Shown one piece after another: positions 43,442 to 53,957 of a DNA stretch of 64,000 nucleotides. The translations under genes were made by a program, and so were the position numbers. Below the pieces are notes generated by a model, which saw nothing but the letters and a program-made list of their open reading frames with translations, made no database searches and was not told where the DNA came from. How positions within the stretch are numbered: the first letter of the stretch is position 1; each line of letters opens with the position of its first letter. Origin of the DNA: JAWKRB01 sp041389885 (GTDB taxonomy: Bacteria > Myxococcota_A > Polyangia > Polyangiales > Ga0077539); the NCBI GenBank assembly GCA_041389885.1, contig JAWKRB010000008.1, positions 124,001-188,000 of the forward strand. Direction: 5' to 3'.

Positions 43442-44281
43442 ATGAGCGACGACCGCGACCCAGGGGCGCCCGAGGGGGCCCGGCTCGACTTTCGCGAGGC
43501 GATGTCCTACGGCGACTACCTGTGCCTTGACGCGGTGCTCAGCGCGCAGCACCCCAAGAGCGACGCCCACGACGAGCTGCTGTTCATCGTGCAGCACCAG
43601 GCCACCGAGCTCTGGATGAAGCTGGTGATCCACGAGCTGATGACGGCGAAGGCGCACGTGCGCGCGGGGGAGCTCGCGCCGGCCTTCAAGATGCTCGCGC
43701 GGGTCTCGCGGATCATGGCCCAGCTCCTCCAGTCGTGGGACGTGCTCTCGACGCTCACCCCGAGCGACTACATGACCTTTCGCGACAAGCTCGGCCAGGC
43801 CTCGGGCTTTCAGTCGTACCAGTACCGCATGATCGAGTTCGCGCTGGGGAACAAGAACGGCGCCATGGCCCGCCCCCACGCGCACCGCGAGGACCTGCAC
43901 GCGCGGGTGCTCGAGGTGCTCCACGCCCCGTCGATCTACGACGAGGCCATCGCGCTGCTCGCGCGGCGGGGCTTCACGATCGCGCCGGAGTGCCTCGCGC
44001 GGGATTGGTCCCTGGCCTACGCGGCGGCGCCGTCGGTGCAGGAGGCGTGGCTGGAGGTCTACCGCGACACGCAGACCCACTGGGACCTCTACGAGCTCGC
44101 CGAGAAGCTCGTCGACCTGGAGGACGCGTTTCGCCAGTGGCGCTTTCGCCACGTGACCACCGTCGAGCGCGTCATCGGCTTCAAGCGGGGCACCGGCGGC
44201 ACCGCGGGGGTCTCGTACCTGCGAAAGATGCTCGACGTCAGGCTCTTCCCCGAGCTCTGGGACCTTCGCACCTCGCTCTGA
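43442..44281 (+). CDS. kynA: Tryptophan 2,3-dioxygenase
   Basis: This haem enzyme opens the indole ring of L-tryptophan to N-formylkynurenine, the first step of the kynurenine route. The 279-residue product shows YGDYLCLDAVLSAQHPKS, FIVQHQATELWMKLVIHEL (substrate and haem-side His), SGFQSYQYRMIEFALGNKN, and RHVTTVERVIGFKRGTGGT with the proximal-haem His and the conserved GTGGT loop. Length and motifs are standard for the bacterial enzyme. No further kynurenine genes are adjacent. It diverges from the acyl-CoA dehydrogenase gene across 91 bases. Confidence 0.96.
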   Translation: MSDDRDPGAPEGARLDFREAMSYGDYLCLDAVLSAQHPKSDAHDELLFIVQHQATELWMKLVIHELMTAKAHVRAGELAPAFKMLARVSRIMAQLLQSWDVLSTLTPSDYMTFRDKLGQASGFQSYQYRMIEFALGNKNGAMARPHAHREDLHARVLEVLHAPSIYDEAIALLARRGFTIAPECLARDWSLAYAAAPSVQEAWLEVYRDTQTHWDLYELAEKLVDLEDAFRQWRFRHVTTVERVIGFKRGTGGTAGVSYLRKMLDVRLFPELWDLRTSL

Positions 44282-44320
44282 CCCGCGGAGGCGCCCCGAC
44301 GCGCCCCAGCCGCGGCCCGT

Positions 44321-45655
44321 TTGACCCCAGCGCGCGGCGAGCCCCAGCCGCGCGGCGCCCCTCCGCCCGCGGGTTTCTGCGAGGCGTCGCCCGGTGGCAC
44401 GCGGGCTGCGTTGCACGACCGCGTGTCACGCCGACGCGCGACTCCTCGATCCCTGGCGCACGCCCCCATCGGGCCGGTCACGCTGCCGTCTGCGCCGACC
44501 AAGCGCGTTCGAGCCCTGGGCTGGCCGCTCCTCGTCGTCGGCATCACGGCGCTGTTCCTGCTGCAGCTCAAGGCGAGCGCCGACGAGAGCGACGAGTCGC
44601 TGAGGGCCCGCGACGCGCGGAGCACGGGGCCGGTGTGGTCCGGCGTCGTCGAGCGCTCCCCGCGGTGGCTCACCCCGCCGCCGACGCACGTCTACGACGG
44701 TCTCTGCCGCGAGCTGGTGGTGAGCGTCTGGATGCCCTCCGAGGCGGTCTCCGACGCGCTGCTCCGCGCGGCCTTCGACGACGCCACCCGCGCCGCCCTC
44801 GTCGCCACGCGCCGGTGCGTCTCGGACGGGTGCACCATGCGCCTCACGGGCGACGCCGTGCTCGGCACCTCGCGGCAGGCGCGGGGCGACCTGAGCCGCG
44901 CCCTGGGGGTCTGGCCGCAGAACACCTTCTACGCGATGCCCATGCACCGCCCCCAGGGCACGCCTCGCTTCCACGAGACCCCCGGGCTGCCCCCCGACGC
45001 GCGCAACGTGCTCCGCGCGGCGTCGTGGGACGACGACGGCGGCGAGAGCGTGAGCACCCCCAGGGCGGTGTGCGCCGCGGGGCTGCTGACGCCCTCGCGC
45101 CTCGCCGCGCTGCGCGCGCTCTGGAGCGTGCCCTCGTTCGACATCCACGTGCGGGTCGAGCGCGACGACGACGTCAACCGCGTCGCGCGCTACTGGGCGT
45201 GGCACCGCGACCCCGCGCAGGTCGCCGCGCTGATTCGCGCGCAGCGGTCCGAGCGCGCCGGGCGGGTGCCGCTCACCGCGCTGCTGCCCGAGCGCCTCGC
45301 GTCGCGGATCTACCAGTACGCCCCCCGCGAGGGCGACCGGCACAACTGTCTCAACGCCGTGCTCTGCGAGGACGACACCTGCCCCGACCTCCTCAGCGGC
45401 GAGGAGGCCGAGCGTCGGCTGCGGGAGTCGTTCCGCCGCGTCGACACCCCCTCCGAGCTCCGCGCGGGCGACGCCGCGATCTGGCGCGACGCCGGGGGCG
45501 ACATCGTGCACGGCGCGGCGTGGCTCGCCGACGGGCTGATCTTCACCAAGAACGGCGTCTCGTACCTGCGCCCCTGGCACATCGCGCGCATCGAGTCCGT
45601 CGAGCACATCTACCGCAACGCGACGCGCCTCGAGTACTGGCGACGGGTGCTGTGA
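44321..45655 (+). CDS. Membrane-anchored papain-like (NlpC/P60-type) protein, start uncertain
   Basis: From TTG 44321 the product is 444 residues. A single membrane segment lies at about 67-83 (LGWPLLVVGITALFLLQL), followed by an extracytoplasmic domain of about 250 residues with no recognised motif. The C-terminal domain resembles NlpC/P60 or CHAP cysteine hydrolases: Cys343 in HNCLNAVL, then RAGDAAIWRD, and His397 in VHGAAWLADGLIFTKNG, which is the typical GD...H..iy order. A role in peptidoglycan hydrolysis or protein cleavage is inferred. The first about 60 residues have weak third-base bias, and TTG 44411 or GTG 44423 are also possible starts. It is convergent with the ABC-F gene. Confidence 0.7.
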   Translation: MTPARGEPQPRGAPPPAGFCEASPGGTRAALHDRVSRRRATPRSLAHAPIGPVTLPSAPTKRVRALGWPLLVVGITALFLLQLKASADESDESLRARDARSTGPVWSGVVERSPRWLTPPPTHVYDGLCRELVVSVWMPSEAVSDALLRAAFDDATRAALVATRRCVSDGCTMRLTGDAVLGTSRQARGDLSRALGVWPQNTFYAMPMHRPQGTPRFHETPGLPPDARNVLRAASWDDDGGESVSTPRAVCAAGLLTPSRLAALRALWSVPSFDIHVRVERDDDVNRVARYWAWHRDPAQVAALIRAQRSERAGRVPLTALLPERLASRIYQYAPREGDRHNCLNAVLCEDDTCPDLLSGEEAERRLRESFRRVDTPSELRAGDAAIWRDAGGDIVHGAAWLADGLIFTKNGVSYLRPWHIARIESVEHIYRNATRLEYWRRVL

Positions 45656-47275
<1,620 letters not shown>

Positions 47276-47314
47276 GGCGCCGCCCTTATCACGTCTGCGC
47301 GACGGGCGCGGGGC

Positions 47315-48193
47315 TCAGAGCGCGTCGAGCGAGCGACACCAGGGCGCGTCGAGCACCCCGGTGATCGAGCCTCCCTCGAAGGTCGCCCGCAGGTCGAAGT
47401 GCACCCGCGCGCCCGCGACGATCTCTCGGGGCGTGACCTCGACCGCCGTGGCCCGCGCGGTGGGCGCGCTCACCAGCCCCCCGGAGAAGTCGAGGAGCAC
47501 CGCGCGGAGCCCCATCGCCTCGGTCTGCACGCCGCCCACGTCGGTGCGCACCCCGTTGATCACCAGCGTGCGCTGGGGCGTCGGCGAGTTCGACTCGGGG
47601 CACGCGGGGTCTCCCCCGAGGTAGGCCTCCACGTACACGCCGTTGGCGCCCTGCCGCCCGTGCCGCGCGCTGTCGAAGGGGCCGGTGCGCGCGCCGAAGG
47701 TGCCCACGAGGGCGGTCTCGTAGGTGCCCCCGTCGCCGGGCGGCGCGTTGGGGTCGCGGGCGCAGAGCGAGAGCGAGAGCGCGCCGATGGTGATGCAGCG
47801 GGGCAGCGCGGGGGGGCAGTCGGCGTTGCTCGCGCACCCGTCCGAGCAGAGCATCCCGTTGTTGCCGTCGACGCAGAGGGAGCTCGCGCAGTCGTCGCCG
47901 GTGCTGCAGTGGGTCACGCCGCTCACCCCGGCGCCGCGGGCGCCTTCCATGCAGCGACAGTCGCCGTCGGCGCAGGTGCAGCGAGCCTGGGCGGGGCAGT
48001 CGCGGTTGAGCGAGCAGATGCCGCCAAGCATCACCTCGCCCGAGGGCACGTCGGGGAGATCCGCGGCGGGCGCGTCCATCGGCGCGTCGGCGCCGGCGTC
48101 GACCACGGGGGTCGCGTCGAGCGGGCCGTCGACCGCGGCCTCGCACCCGAGGCCGAGGCAGGCCGCCGCGAGCAGGGCGAGGGCGCCGCGCAC
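47315..48193 (-). CDS. Cysteine-rich lipoprotein of unknown function
   Basis: The 292-residue lipoprotein begins at a GTG. Its signal peptide ends in lipobox LGLGC (Cys17), followed by an Asp/Ala/Pro linker (VDAGADAPMDAPAADLPDVP). A Cys-rich region at about 58-145 has regular spacings (CSLNRDCPAQARCTCADGDC, CSTGDDCASSLCVDG, CSDGCASNADCPP) like small disulfide modules in myxobacterial surface proteins. The C-terminal half is beta-rich and ends APWCRSLDAL. It is 4 bases downstream of the chlorite-dismutase-like gene and probably cotranscribed. The function is unknown. Confidence 0.8.
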   Translation of the reverse strand: MRGALALLAAACLGLGCEAAVDGPLDATPVVDAGADAPMDAPAADLPDVPSGEVMLGGICSLNRDCPAQARCTCADGDCRCMEGARGAGVSGVTHCSTGDDCASSLCVDGNNGMLCSDGCASNADCPPALPRCITIGALSLSLCARDPNAPPGDGGTYETALVGTFGARTGPFDSARHGRQGANGVYVEAYLGGDPACPESNSPTPQRTLVINGVRTDVGGVQTEAMGLRAVLLDFSGGLVSAPTARATAVEVTPREIVAGARVHFDLRATFEGGSITGVLDAPWCRSLDAL

Positions 48194-48197
48194 GGGC

Positions 48198-48950
48198 TCA
48201 GCCCCCGCGGGTGTTGCGCCAGACGGCGCGGCCGACGAAGAACGGGCCCATCTTCTCGATGAACTCCGAGGTCTGCCGGGTCTTTCGCATCGCCTGCACC
48301 ACGTGGCTGAGGGGGTGCAGGTCGCTGCCGATGAGCCCGATGAGGAACTCGTTGTCGGCGGCGTCGAGGCCGTGGCAGGCGAGGCGCACGTCGTGGGCGA
48401 GGTTGGCCTGGCCGTAGGTCTTTCCGATCATCCCGTGCTCGCGGAGGATCGCGCCCTGCTCGCGGGGGTCGAGGCGCGCGAAGGCGCCGTTGCGCCGCAG
48501 GGGGTACCAGACGTGCCAGTTCCAGCGGTCGTTGAGCACGGTGCTGCGCGGGCGCTCGAGGAGCCAGAAGGCGAGGTCGTCTTCGTAGCCCGAGCTGTAG
48601 GAGCGGCCGGTCATGGTGAAGCCGGGCCGCGGCGCGAGGCCGGGGACCTCGTTCACGGCGGGGCGCACGCGCTCGACGAAGTCCTCCGGGGACTCGGACC
48701 AGGTGAGCAGCCCCACGCCCCGCGGCGCGTTCGCGTCCGCGTAGATCACCGCCTCGACGTTGTTGCCGTTGATCGACTCGGCGAGGCATCGCTCCGCGTC
48801 GGCCACGCTGATGCCCTCGACCACGTCGAACACCAGGAGCTGCATGAAGAGCCGACGATCGAGCACCTGAGGAGCGCCGTCCACGCTCTGCCCCCGCTCG
48901 CGGATGTCCAACGCCTCGCTCGTGTCTCCGTGCCCATGTGCCTCGCTCAT
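48198..48950 (-). CDS. Chlorite-dismutase-family protein (HemQ-like)
   Basis: The 250-residue protein belongs to the chlorite dismutase/HemQ haem-protein family. HVWYPLRRNGAFARLDP provides the conserved Tyr region that performs coprohaem decarboxylation in HemQ, and REHGMIGKTYGQANLAHDVR carries the His that serves as proximal haem ligand in HemQ (spacing of 23 residues, close to the usual 25). The FEW/DxxEF-like patch is DAADNEFLIGLIG, and the end MGPFFVGRAVW is typical. Whether it decarboxylates coprohaem or has another role is open. ATG 48950 has GGAG 8 bases upstream. It is followed by a lipoprotein gene. Confidence 0.88.
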   Translation of the reverse strand: MSEAHGHGDTSEALDIRERGQSVDGAPQVLDRRLFMQLLVFDVVEGISVADAERCLAESINGNNVEAVIYADANAPRGVGLLTWSESPEDFVERVRPAVNEVPGLAPRPGFTMTGRSYSSGYEDDLAFWLLERPRSTVLNDRWNWHVWYPLRRNGAFARLDPREQGAILREHGMIGKTYGQANLAHDVRLACHGLDAADNEFLIGLIGSDLHPLSHVVQAMRKTRQTSEFIEKMGPFFVGRAVWRNTRGG

Positions 48951-49097
48951 GCTTCGGTCTCCGTTCGGGCGCATGGTGATCGACGGCGCGCCGCCGAACA
49001 AGGGCGATCTCCTCCGCGAGAGGTTGACGCCCCCTCCCTCGTGCAGTCATATCGCGACGCCTCCGCGCCGGGAGCGTTCAGGGCGACTAAGGAAAAC

Positions 49098-49754
49098 ATG
49101 GGCTCGATTCGCAGGACTCTCGCCGCGGTCGGCGCGCTCAGCGCGTCGCTCGCACTCATCGACTGCGCGCCCCCCCGGCGCAACCACGAGGGCCCCTCGG
49201 TGGGCGAGCCGACCCCGACGACCTCGTCCGGCAGCTCCGCGCCGCTCCGCAGCGCGCCGACGGCGACCGCGCAGGTGACCCCGCCGGCCGAGGCCACCCC
49301 CGTCGAGGCCGCCTGCGACGCCGCGGCGCCCGAGTCGTGCAACGGGCTCGACGACAACTGCAACGGACGCATCGACGAGGGCTGCGGGTACAACTCCGGG
49401 GGGCTTCAGGTCACCGTCTCGTGGCAGACCGACGCCGACCTGAACCTCGTGGTCACCGATCCGCAGAACCATGAGGTCTCCGAGGGGCACAACAGCCCCA
49501 CCGGCGGCGCCCTCGACCAGACCGCGAACTTCAACTGCGTGCGCTCCCGCCCCACCCTCGAGAACGCCGTGTGGTCGGCGCCGCGCCCCCCGCAGGGGCG
49601 CTACGAGGTCCGCCTGACGGCCTTCGACATGTGCAACGCCGACGCGACCCCCGCCACCGTGTCGATCTCGGTCGGCGGACGCGTCGTGGGCACCTGGCGC
49701 GTCGAGTTCACCTACGCCCGTCAAGAAGTGACCTTCGGCCTCGCGGTGCGGTGA
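49098..49754 (+). CDS. Lipoprotein with MopE-type metal-binding motif and YfaP-like domain
   Basis: The 218-residue lipoprotein (lipobox LIDCA, Cys23) has a Thr/Ser/Ala/Pro linker, then SCNGLDDNCNGRIDEGCG at about 80-97, the Cys/Asp/Asn-rich motif of the MopE-type calcium or metal-binding family found in many myxobacterial surface proteins. A C-terminal beta domain with VTVSWQTDADLNLVVTDPQN and WSAPRPPQGRYEVRLTAFD resembles DUF2135/YfaP-type domains. The ATG has AAGGA 5 bases upstream, the best-placed site. It diverges from the chlorite-dismutase-family gene. Confidence 0.85.
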   Translation: MGSIRRTLAAVGALSASLALIDCAPPRRNHEGPSVGEPTPTTSSGSSAPLRSAPTATAQVTPPAEATPVEAACDAAAPESCNGLDDNCNGRIDEGCGYNSGGLQVTVSWQTDADLNLVVTDPQNHEVSEGHNSPTGGALDQTANFNCVRSRPTLENAVWSAPRPPQGRYEVRLTAFDMCNADATPATVSISVGGRVVGTWRVEFTYARQEVTFGLAVR

Positions 49755-49827
49755 CTCTTCGGGCCCAACGACGTCGCCCCGGGCGGTGTCGATTTCGGCA
49801 CATCTTCCGCGTATAGGTGCAACGACC

Positions 49828-52758
49828 ATGACCACCGAAGCAGCCGGGGGCGCCGCGCCCCAGGAGCTGGCCGAAAAATACGGCCTGAGCGAAGCACGCT
49901 ACATCAGCGCCACGGGGTCCCTCTTCGAGGGCAAAGACCCCGGGACCGGGGGCGTGGTCATCGTCAAGGTGATGCGCGAGGCCGCCTTCGCGACCCCTAC
50001 CGACCGCCAGCGCGTGCGGCGAGAGCTCCAGAAGCTGGTGCAGGTGCGCCACCCGTCGATCGCGCCGATCCTCGACGCCGGAGACATCGACGACGTGACC
50101 TACGTCGTGCGCGACTTCATCTCGGGTGAGACCCTGGGCGAGCGGATCACCTCGCGCGGCAGGCTCTCGGCCAAGGAGGCCGCGCTCATCGGCGGCCGCG
50201 TGGCGAGCGCCCTCGCCGAGCTGCACCGACACGGCGTGCTGCACCGCGACCTGCGGCCGGGGCACATCCTCCTGGGCTCCGACGGGGGCGTGTACGTCCT
50301 CGACGCGTCGGTGGGTCGGCACTTCAGCTCCGCCGAGGGGCGGGCGCTCACGGGCGTCTCGGGATACGTCGCGCCCGAGGCGATTCAGGGCAAGCTGGTG
50401 TCGTTTCGCAGCGACCTCTACGCGCTCGGCGCGGTGCTCTACGAGTCCCTCGCGGGCGTGCCGCCGTACATGGGCATCGACCCCCAGCGGGTGCTGCAGA
50501 TGCAGTGCGACACCGACCCCGAGCCCCTCGACAGCTCGGTGCCGCCGGCGATGGCCCGGCTGGTGCTCAACCTGTTGAACCGCGACCCTCGCGAGCGGCC
50601 CTTCTCGGCGCAGCAGCTCGAGCGGCAGCTTGAGCCCTTCGCGTCGCCGACCTCCCCCGCGGCGGCGCCCGCGGCGAGCCCGGCCGACACCGCGCCCCCG
50701 ACGCCCGTCGAGCCCCCGGCGCCCGCGGCGGAGGCGAAGGCGCCCGAGCCGTCCGCGGGCGTAGCCCCCGACTACGACGACGAGGGCCCTGACGCGCTGA
50801 CGGTCGCGCTCCCCCCGCTCGATGAGCGCGTCGAGGCGGCGAAGGCCGAGGCCCCGTCCAAGCCCGAGGCCCCCTCCAAGCCCGAGGCCCCGTCCAAGCC
50901 CGAGGTCGCCGACGCGGCGGAGCCGTCGAAGGCGCCCGCCTCGGCGCCGCCGCCGCCGCCCGCGACGAGCCGCGCGGTGCCTCCGCCGCCGCCACCGCCG
51001 CGGCGCACGTCGATCCCGCCGCCGCCGCCGGCGGCCTCCAAGGAGCCTCCGGCGCCTCCCCCGCCGCCGGCGGAAGAGCGCGCGGACGAGGCGCCGACGC
51101 GTCTCTCCCCCGCGGGCGAGATGCAGGCGATGGTCGCGTCGATTCAGGGCGCGCCGAAGCTCCCGTCCCTCATGGCGATGGCGCCGGCCGCGGCGGCTCG
51201 CCCGAGCGCGCCACCGGGAACGAACCCGTTCTCCGTGGGAGCGTCCGCCGCGGCGACGCCCAAGCAGACGCTGATGGGCTTCGTGCCTGCGCCGCCCGGT
51301 CCGCCCCCTGGGGAGGGCTCGGGTCAGGTCGCGGTGCCGCCGTCCATCACCAAGAACTCGCTCGACTACGAAGACGTCTCCGACACGAACGAGCGGAGCG
51401 TCGCGAAGGCCGAAGGCGCCGATCCGGGAGAGCGCCCGTCGCTGCCCACGCTGATCGGGGTGAACCCTCCCGATGGCGGGCAGATGGTGATGGCGCACGC
51501 GACGGTGCCGCCTTCGGGTCAGTGGCCGGTCGCGCCAGGGATCACACCGAGCGCGCCGATCCCCGCCGAGGCTCCGGGACGTCAGCCCGTCTCGACCATG
51601 ATGGGCTATGTGATGCCGCCCGGAGACCCCGGCGTGCCCCAGGGCTCGTACCCCCCTCCTGGTCCGCAGGGCGCACCGATGCCCATGCAGGGCGCGCCGA
51701 TGCCCATGCAGGGCGCGCCGATGCCCATGCAGGGCGCACCGATGCCCATGCAGGGCGCACCGATGCCCATGCAGGGCGCACCGATGCCCATGCAGGGCGG
51801 GATGGCGTCGGTGCCTCCGGCGTCGATTCAGCCTGAGCCCGTCGATCCCCCAGGCACCCGCGCGGCGCCCTTCATCGCCGCGGCCATGGCCCTCACCCTC
51901 GTCGGCGGCGTCGCCTTCGCGGGATGGACGGCGTATTCGCGCATGCAGAGCGCGGCGCAGTCGATCCCTGGCCTGAGCTCGCTCCGAAGCGCGACGCAGG
52001 CTTCCCCGACGGAGCCGGCTCCCGAGAGCCAGCCCGCGATGCCCGGAGCGCAGCCCGCGATGCCCGGAGCGCAGCCCGCGATGCCTGGGGCGCAGCCCGC
52101 GATGCCCGGGGCGCAGCCCGCGCCCGAAACGCAGCCCGCGCCCGAGACGCAGCCCACGCCCGAGACGCAGCCCGCGCCCGAGACGCAGCCCGCGCCCGAG
52201 GCGCAGCCCGCGGAGCCCCCGGCGCCCGAGGCCCGGCCCACCCCGGCGCCGACGCAGCCTCGCGTCGCCGCGGCGACGCGCCCCTCGCCCCAACCCCAAC
52301 CCCAGCCGCAGGCCCAGCCCTCACGAACGGTCGCGGTCGCCGCGCCTCGCGCCGCGGTGGCACCGACGCGCCCTGCGCCGGCGCCGGCGCCGGCCGCGAA
52401 CGGCGCCGTGAGCGCGAACGACCCCCGCATCGCCGACGCGATGCGGCGCCGGGACTGGGCCACCGCGCAGAGCCTGCTGCGCAGCGCGGTGCGGCAGTCG
52501 CCGAACTCGGCGCAGCTTCACGCGCAGCTCGGCAACGTGCTCGCCCGCGCGAACAACAACGCCGAGGCCCTCGCGGAGTACCGCACCGCGACGCACCTCG
52601 ACCGCCGCAACGTCGGGTACCTCCACCGGCTGGCCGACCTGCAGCTCGCGACGGGTGACCGCGCGGGCGCGATCGCCACGCTCCAGCAGATCCTCACGGT
52701 CGCCCCCGGTGACCCCGCCGCGACCCGCCGCCTCGGCGCGCTTCAGCCGCAGGGCTGA
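49828..52758 (+). CDS. Membrane protein with degenerate Ser/Thr protein kinase domain
   Basis: The 976-residue protein has an N-terminal kinase-fold domain (about 12-275), a Pro/Ala linker, tandem repeats, one membrane segment (about 682-703), more repeats, and a C-terminal TPR-like domain outside the membrane. The kinase fold keeps Lys47 (VIVKV), Glu66 and H139-R-D141, but the HRDLKPxN loop is HRDLRPGH: Lys is replaced by Arg and the metal-binding Asn by His146. DFG is replaced by D159-A-S, and the glycine loop is weak. It may be a pseudokinase or a very slow kinase. The APE motif (VAPEAI) is intact. ATG 49828 is preferred to one 14 codons upstream. Confidence 0.85.
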   Translation: MTTEAAGGAAPQELAEKYGLSEARYISATGSLFEGKDPGTGGVVIVKVMREAAFATPTDRQRVRRELQKLVQVRHPSIAPILDAGDIDDVTYVVRDFISGETLGERITSRGRLSAKEAALIGGRVASALAELHRHGVLHRDLRPGHILLGSDGGVYVLDASVGRHFSSAEGRALTGVSGYVAPEAIQGKLVSFRSDLYALGAVLYESLAGVPPYMGIDPQRVLQMQCDTDPEPLDSSVPPAMARLVLNLLNRDPRERPFSAQQLERQLEPFASPTSPAAAPAASPADTAPPTPVEPPAPAAEAKAPEPSAGVAPDYDDEGPDALTVALPPLDERVEAAKAEAPSKPEAPSKPEAPSKPEVADAAEPSKAPASAPPPPPATSRAVPPPPPPPRRTSIPPPPPAASKEPPAPPPPPAEERADEAPTRLSPAGEMQAMVASIQGAPKLPSLMAMAPAAAARPSAPPGTNPFSVGASAAATPKQTLMGFVPAPPGPPPGEGSGQVAVPPSITKNSLDYEDVSDTNERSVAKAEGADPGERPSLPTLIGVNPPDGGQMVMAHATVPPSGQWPVAPGITPSAPIPAEAPGRQPVSTMMGYVMPPGDPGVPQGSYPPPGPQGAPMPMQGAPMPMQGAPMPMQGAPMPMQGAPMPMQGAPMPMQGGMASVPPASIQPEPVDPPGTRAAPFIAAAMALTLVGGVAFAGWTAYSRMQSAAQSIPGLSSLRSATQASPTEPAPESQPAMPGAQPAMPGAQPAMPGAQPAMPGAQPAPETQPAPETQPTPETQPAPETQPAPEAQPAEPPAPEARPTPAPTQPRVAAATRPSPQPQPQPQAQPSRTVAVAAPRAAVAPTRPAPAPAPAANGAVSANDPRIADAMRRRDWATAQSLLRSAVRQSPNSAQLHAQLGNVLARANNNAEALAEYRTATHLDRRNVGYLHRLADLQLATGDRAGAIATLQQILTVAPGDPAATRRLGALQPQG
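51670..51795 (+). repeat. 21-bp tandem repeat, six copies, in the kinase-like gene
   Basis: Six consecutive 21-base units encode GAPMPMQ. Differences are limited to the third base of the Ala codon (GCA or GCG), indicating recent expansion and probable strain-to-strain variation in copy number. Confidence 0.95.
52030..52203 (+). repeat. Tandem repeats QPAMPGA and QPAPET in the kinase-like gene
   Basis: Four 21-base units (QPAMPGA) are followed by five 18-base units (QPAPET, with QPTPET and QPAPEA variants). They encode a Pro/Gln-rich spacer beyond the membrane segment, likely extending through the periplasm. Confidence 0.93.
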
Positions 52759-52785
52759 CCCGTCGGCTCGGTCACGACCGACGGG
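52759..52785. terminator. Hairpin between convergent kinase-like and rseP genes
   Basis: A perfect 8-bp stem, CCCGTCGG with CCGACGGG, and an 11-base loop lie between the two convergent stops. The symmetry would serve both transcripts. Confidence 0.55.
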
Positions 52786-52799
52786 CGCGCGGCGCCTGA

Positions 52800-53879
52800 T
52801 CAGGTCAGGCCGAAGAGCCGCTTGATGATCACCTCGTAGCTCTCGAACATGAACAGCACGGCGCCCATGCCGAGCAGGAGCACGATCGAGACGGTGGTCA
52901 CCGGCGTCTCGACCGAGGCCGGCACCTTGCGGCGCACCACGAGCTCGTAGGCGAGGAACACCAGGCGCCCGCCGTCGAGGGCCGGGATCGGGAGGAGGTT
53001 GAAGAAGAACAGCGCGAGGGAGATCGCCGCGAAGACCTCGAGGGCGGCCTTCACGCCGTACTCCGCGGCGCGGGCGGCCTCGGCGACGATCTTCACCGGG
53101 CCCATGACCTGCGGGCGCTCGCTGCCGCGGAGCATGCGCCCCATGGCCTTCACCTGCTCGACCGTCTGAAACGCGGGGATCAGCATCGCCTCGCGCAGCG
53201 CGCGCCCCAGCGGGACGCGCTCGACGCTGCCCCGCGGCGCCTCGACGCCGATCACGAAGCGCGAGCCGTCGCGGCTCCGACGGGGGGTGACGGTGAGTCG
53301 CACGACGCCGCCGCCGCGGCGCACCTCGATCGCGCGCGCGCCGCCCGGCGAGGCGGACATGGTGCGCAGCAGGCTCTCCCAGGTCGGCGTGGCGGTCTCG
53401 CCCACGCGCACGATGGTGTCGTTGGCGCGCACGCCCGCCTGCTCGGCGGGGGAGCCCGGCACCACGGCGCTCACCGTGGCCGGGACGCGGTGATAGTCCG
53501 GCGGGCGGGTGATGCCGCCGAAGAAGAGCAGGCCGAACACGATGACCGACGCGGCGATGTAGTTGGCGAGCGGCCCCGCGGCGATGGTGAAGAAGCGCGC
53601 GATGGCGCTGGCGCTCTGATAGCTGCCGCGGTCGCGGTTGTCGGCCGCGTCTTGCGGGCTCATGCCCGCGATCTTCACGTAGGCGAGGAGGGGCACCGCG
53701 CAGACCTGATAGACGGTCTCGCTCCCCTTCGGTCGCCACTGCCAGAGCACGGGGCCGAGGCCGATGGAGAAGATCTGCACCCGCATCCCGAAGGCGCGGG
53801 CCACGATGTAGTGCCCGAACTCGTGAATGATCACGAGCAGGGACAGGGCGATGATGACCAGCGGCACGTAGGGCAGCAT
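52800..53879 (-). CDS. rseP: Site-2 metalloprotease RseP (M50 family)
   Basis: RseP cuts membrane-spanning anti-sigma factors and signal peptides within the inner membrane. The 359-residue protein has the zinc site HEFGH at 19-23 in the first membrane helix, GMRVQIFSIGLGPVLW, a PDZ domain at about 125-205 (GSPAEQAGVRANDTIV), and the second ligand motif LLPIPALDGG near 297. It has one PDZ domain, not the two of E. coli RseP, which is common outside enterics. The ATG 53879 has no strong ribosome site. It may work on the anti-sigma-like protein at 15960, but that is speculation. Confidence 0.92.
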   Translation of the reverse strand: MLPYVPLVIIALSLLVIIHEFGHYIVARAFGMRVQIFSIGLGPVLWQWRPKGSETVYQVCAVPLLAYVKIAGMSPQDAADNRDRGSYQSASAIARFFTIAAGPLANYIAASVIVFGLLFFGGITRPPDYHRVPATVSAVVPGSPAEQAGVRANDTIVRVGETATPTWESLLRTMSASPGGARAIEVRRGGGVVRLTVTPRRSRDGSRFVIGVEAPRGSVERVPLGRALREAMLIPAFQTVEQVKAMGRMLRGSERPQVMGPVKIVAEAARAAEYGVKAALEVFAAISLALFFFNLLPIPALDGGRLVFLAYELVVRRKVPASVETPVTTVSIVLLLGMGAVLFMFESYEVIIKRLFGLT

Positions 53880-53957
53880 GCGAGGTGAGGACTCTAACGC
53901 GGATCGCCCCGCCGCGCTCCCGCGCGAATCGGGAACCCTTGCGTTCGTGCGGGGTCG

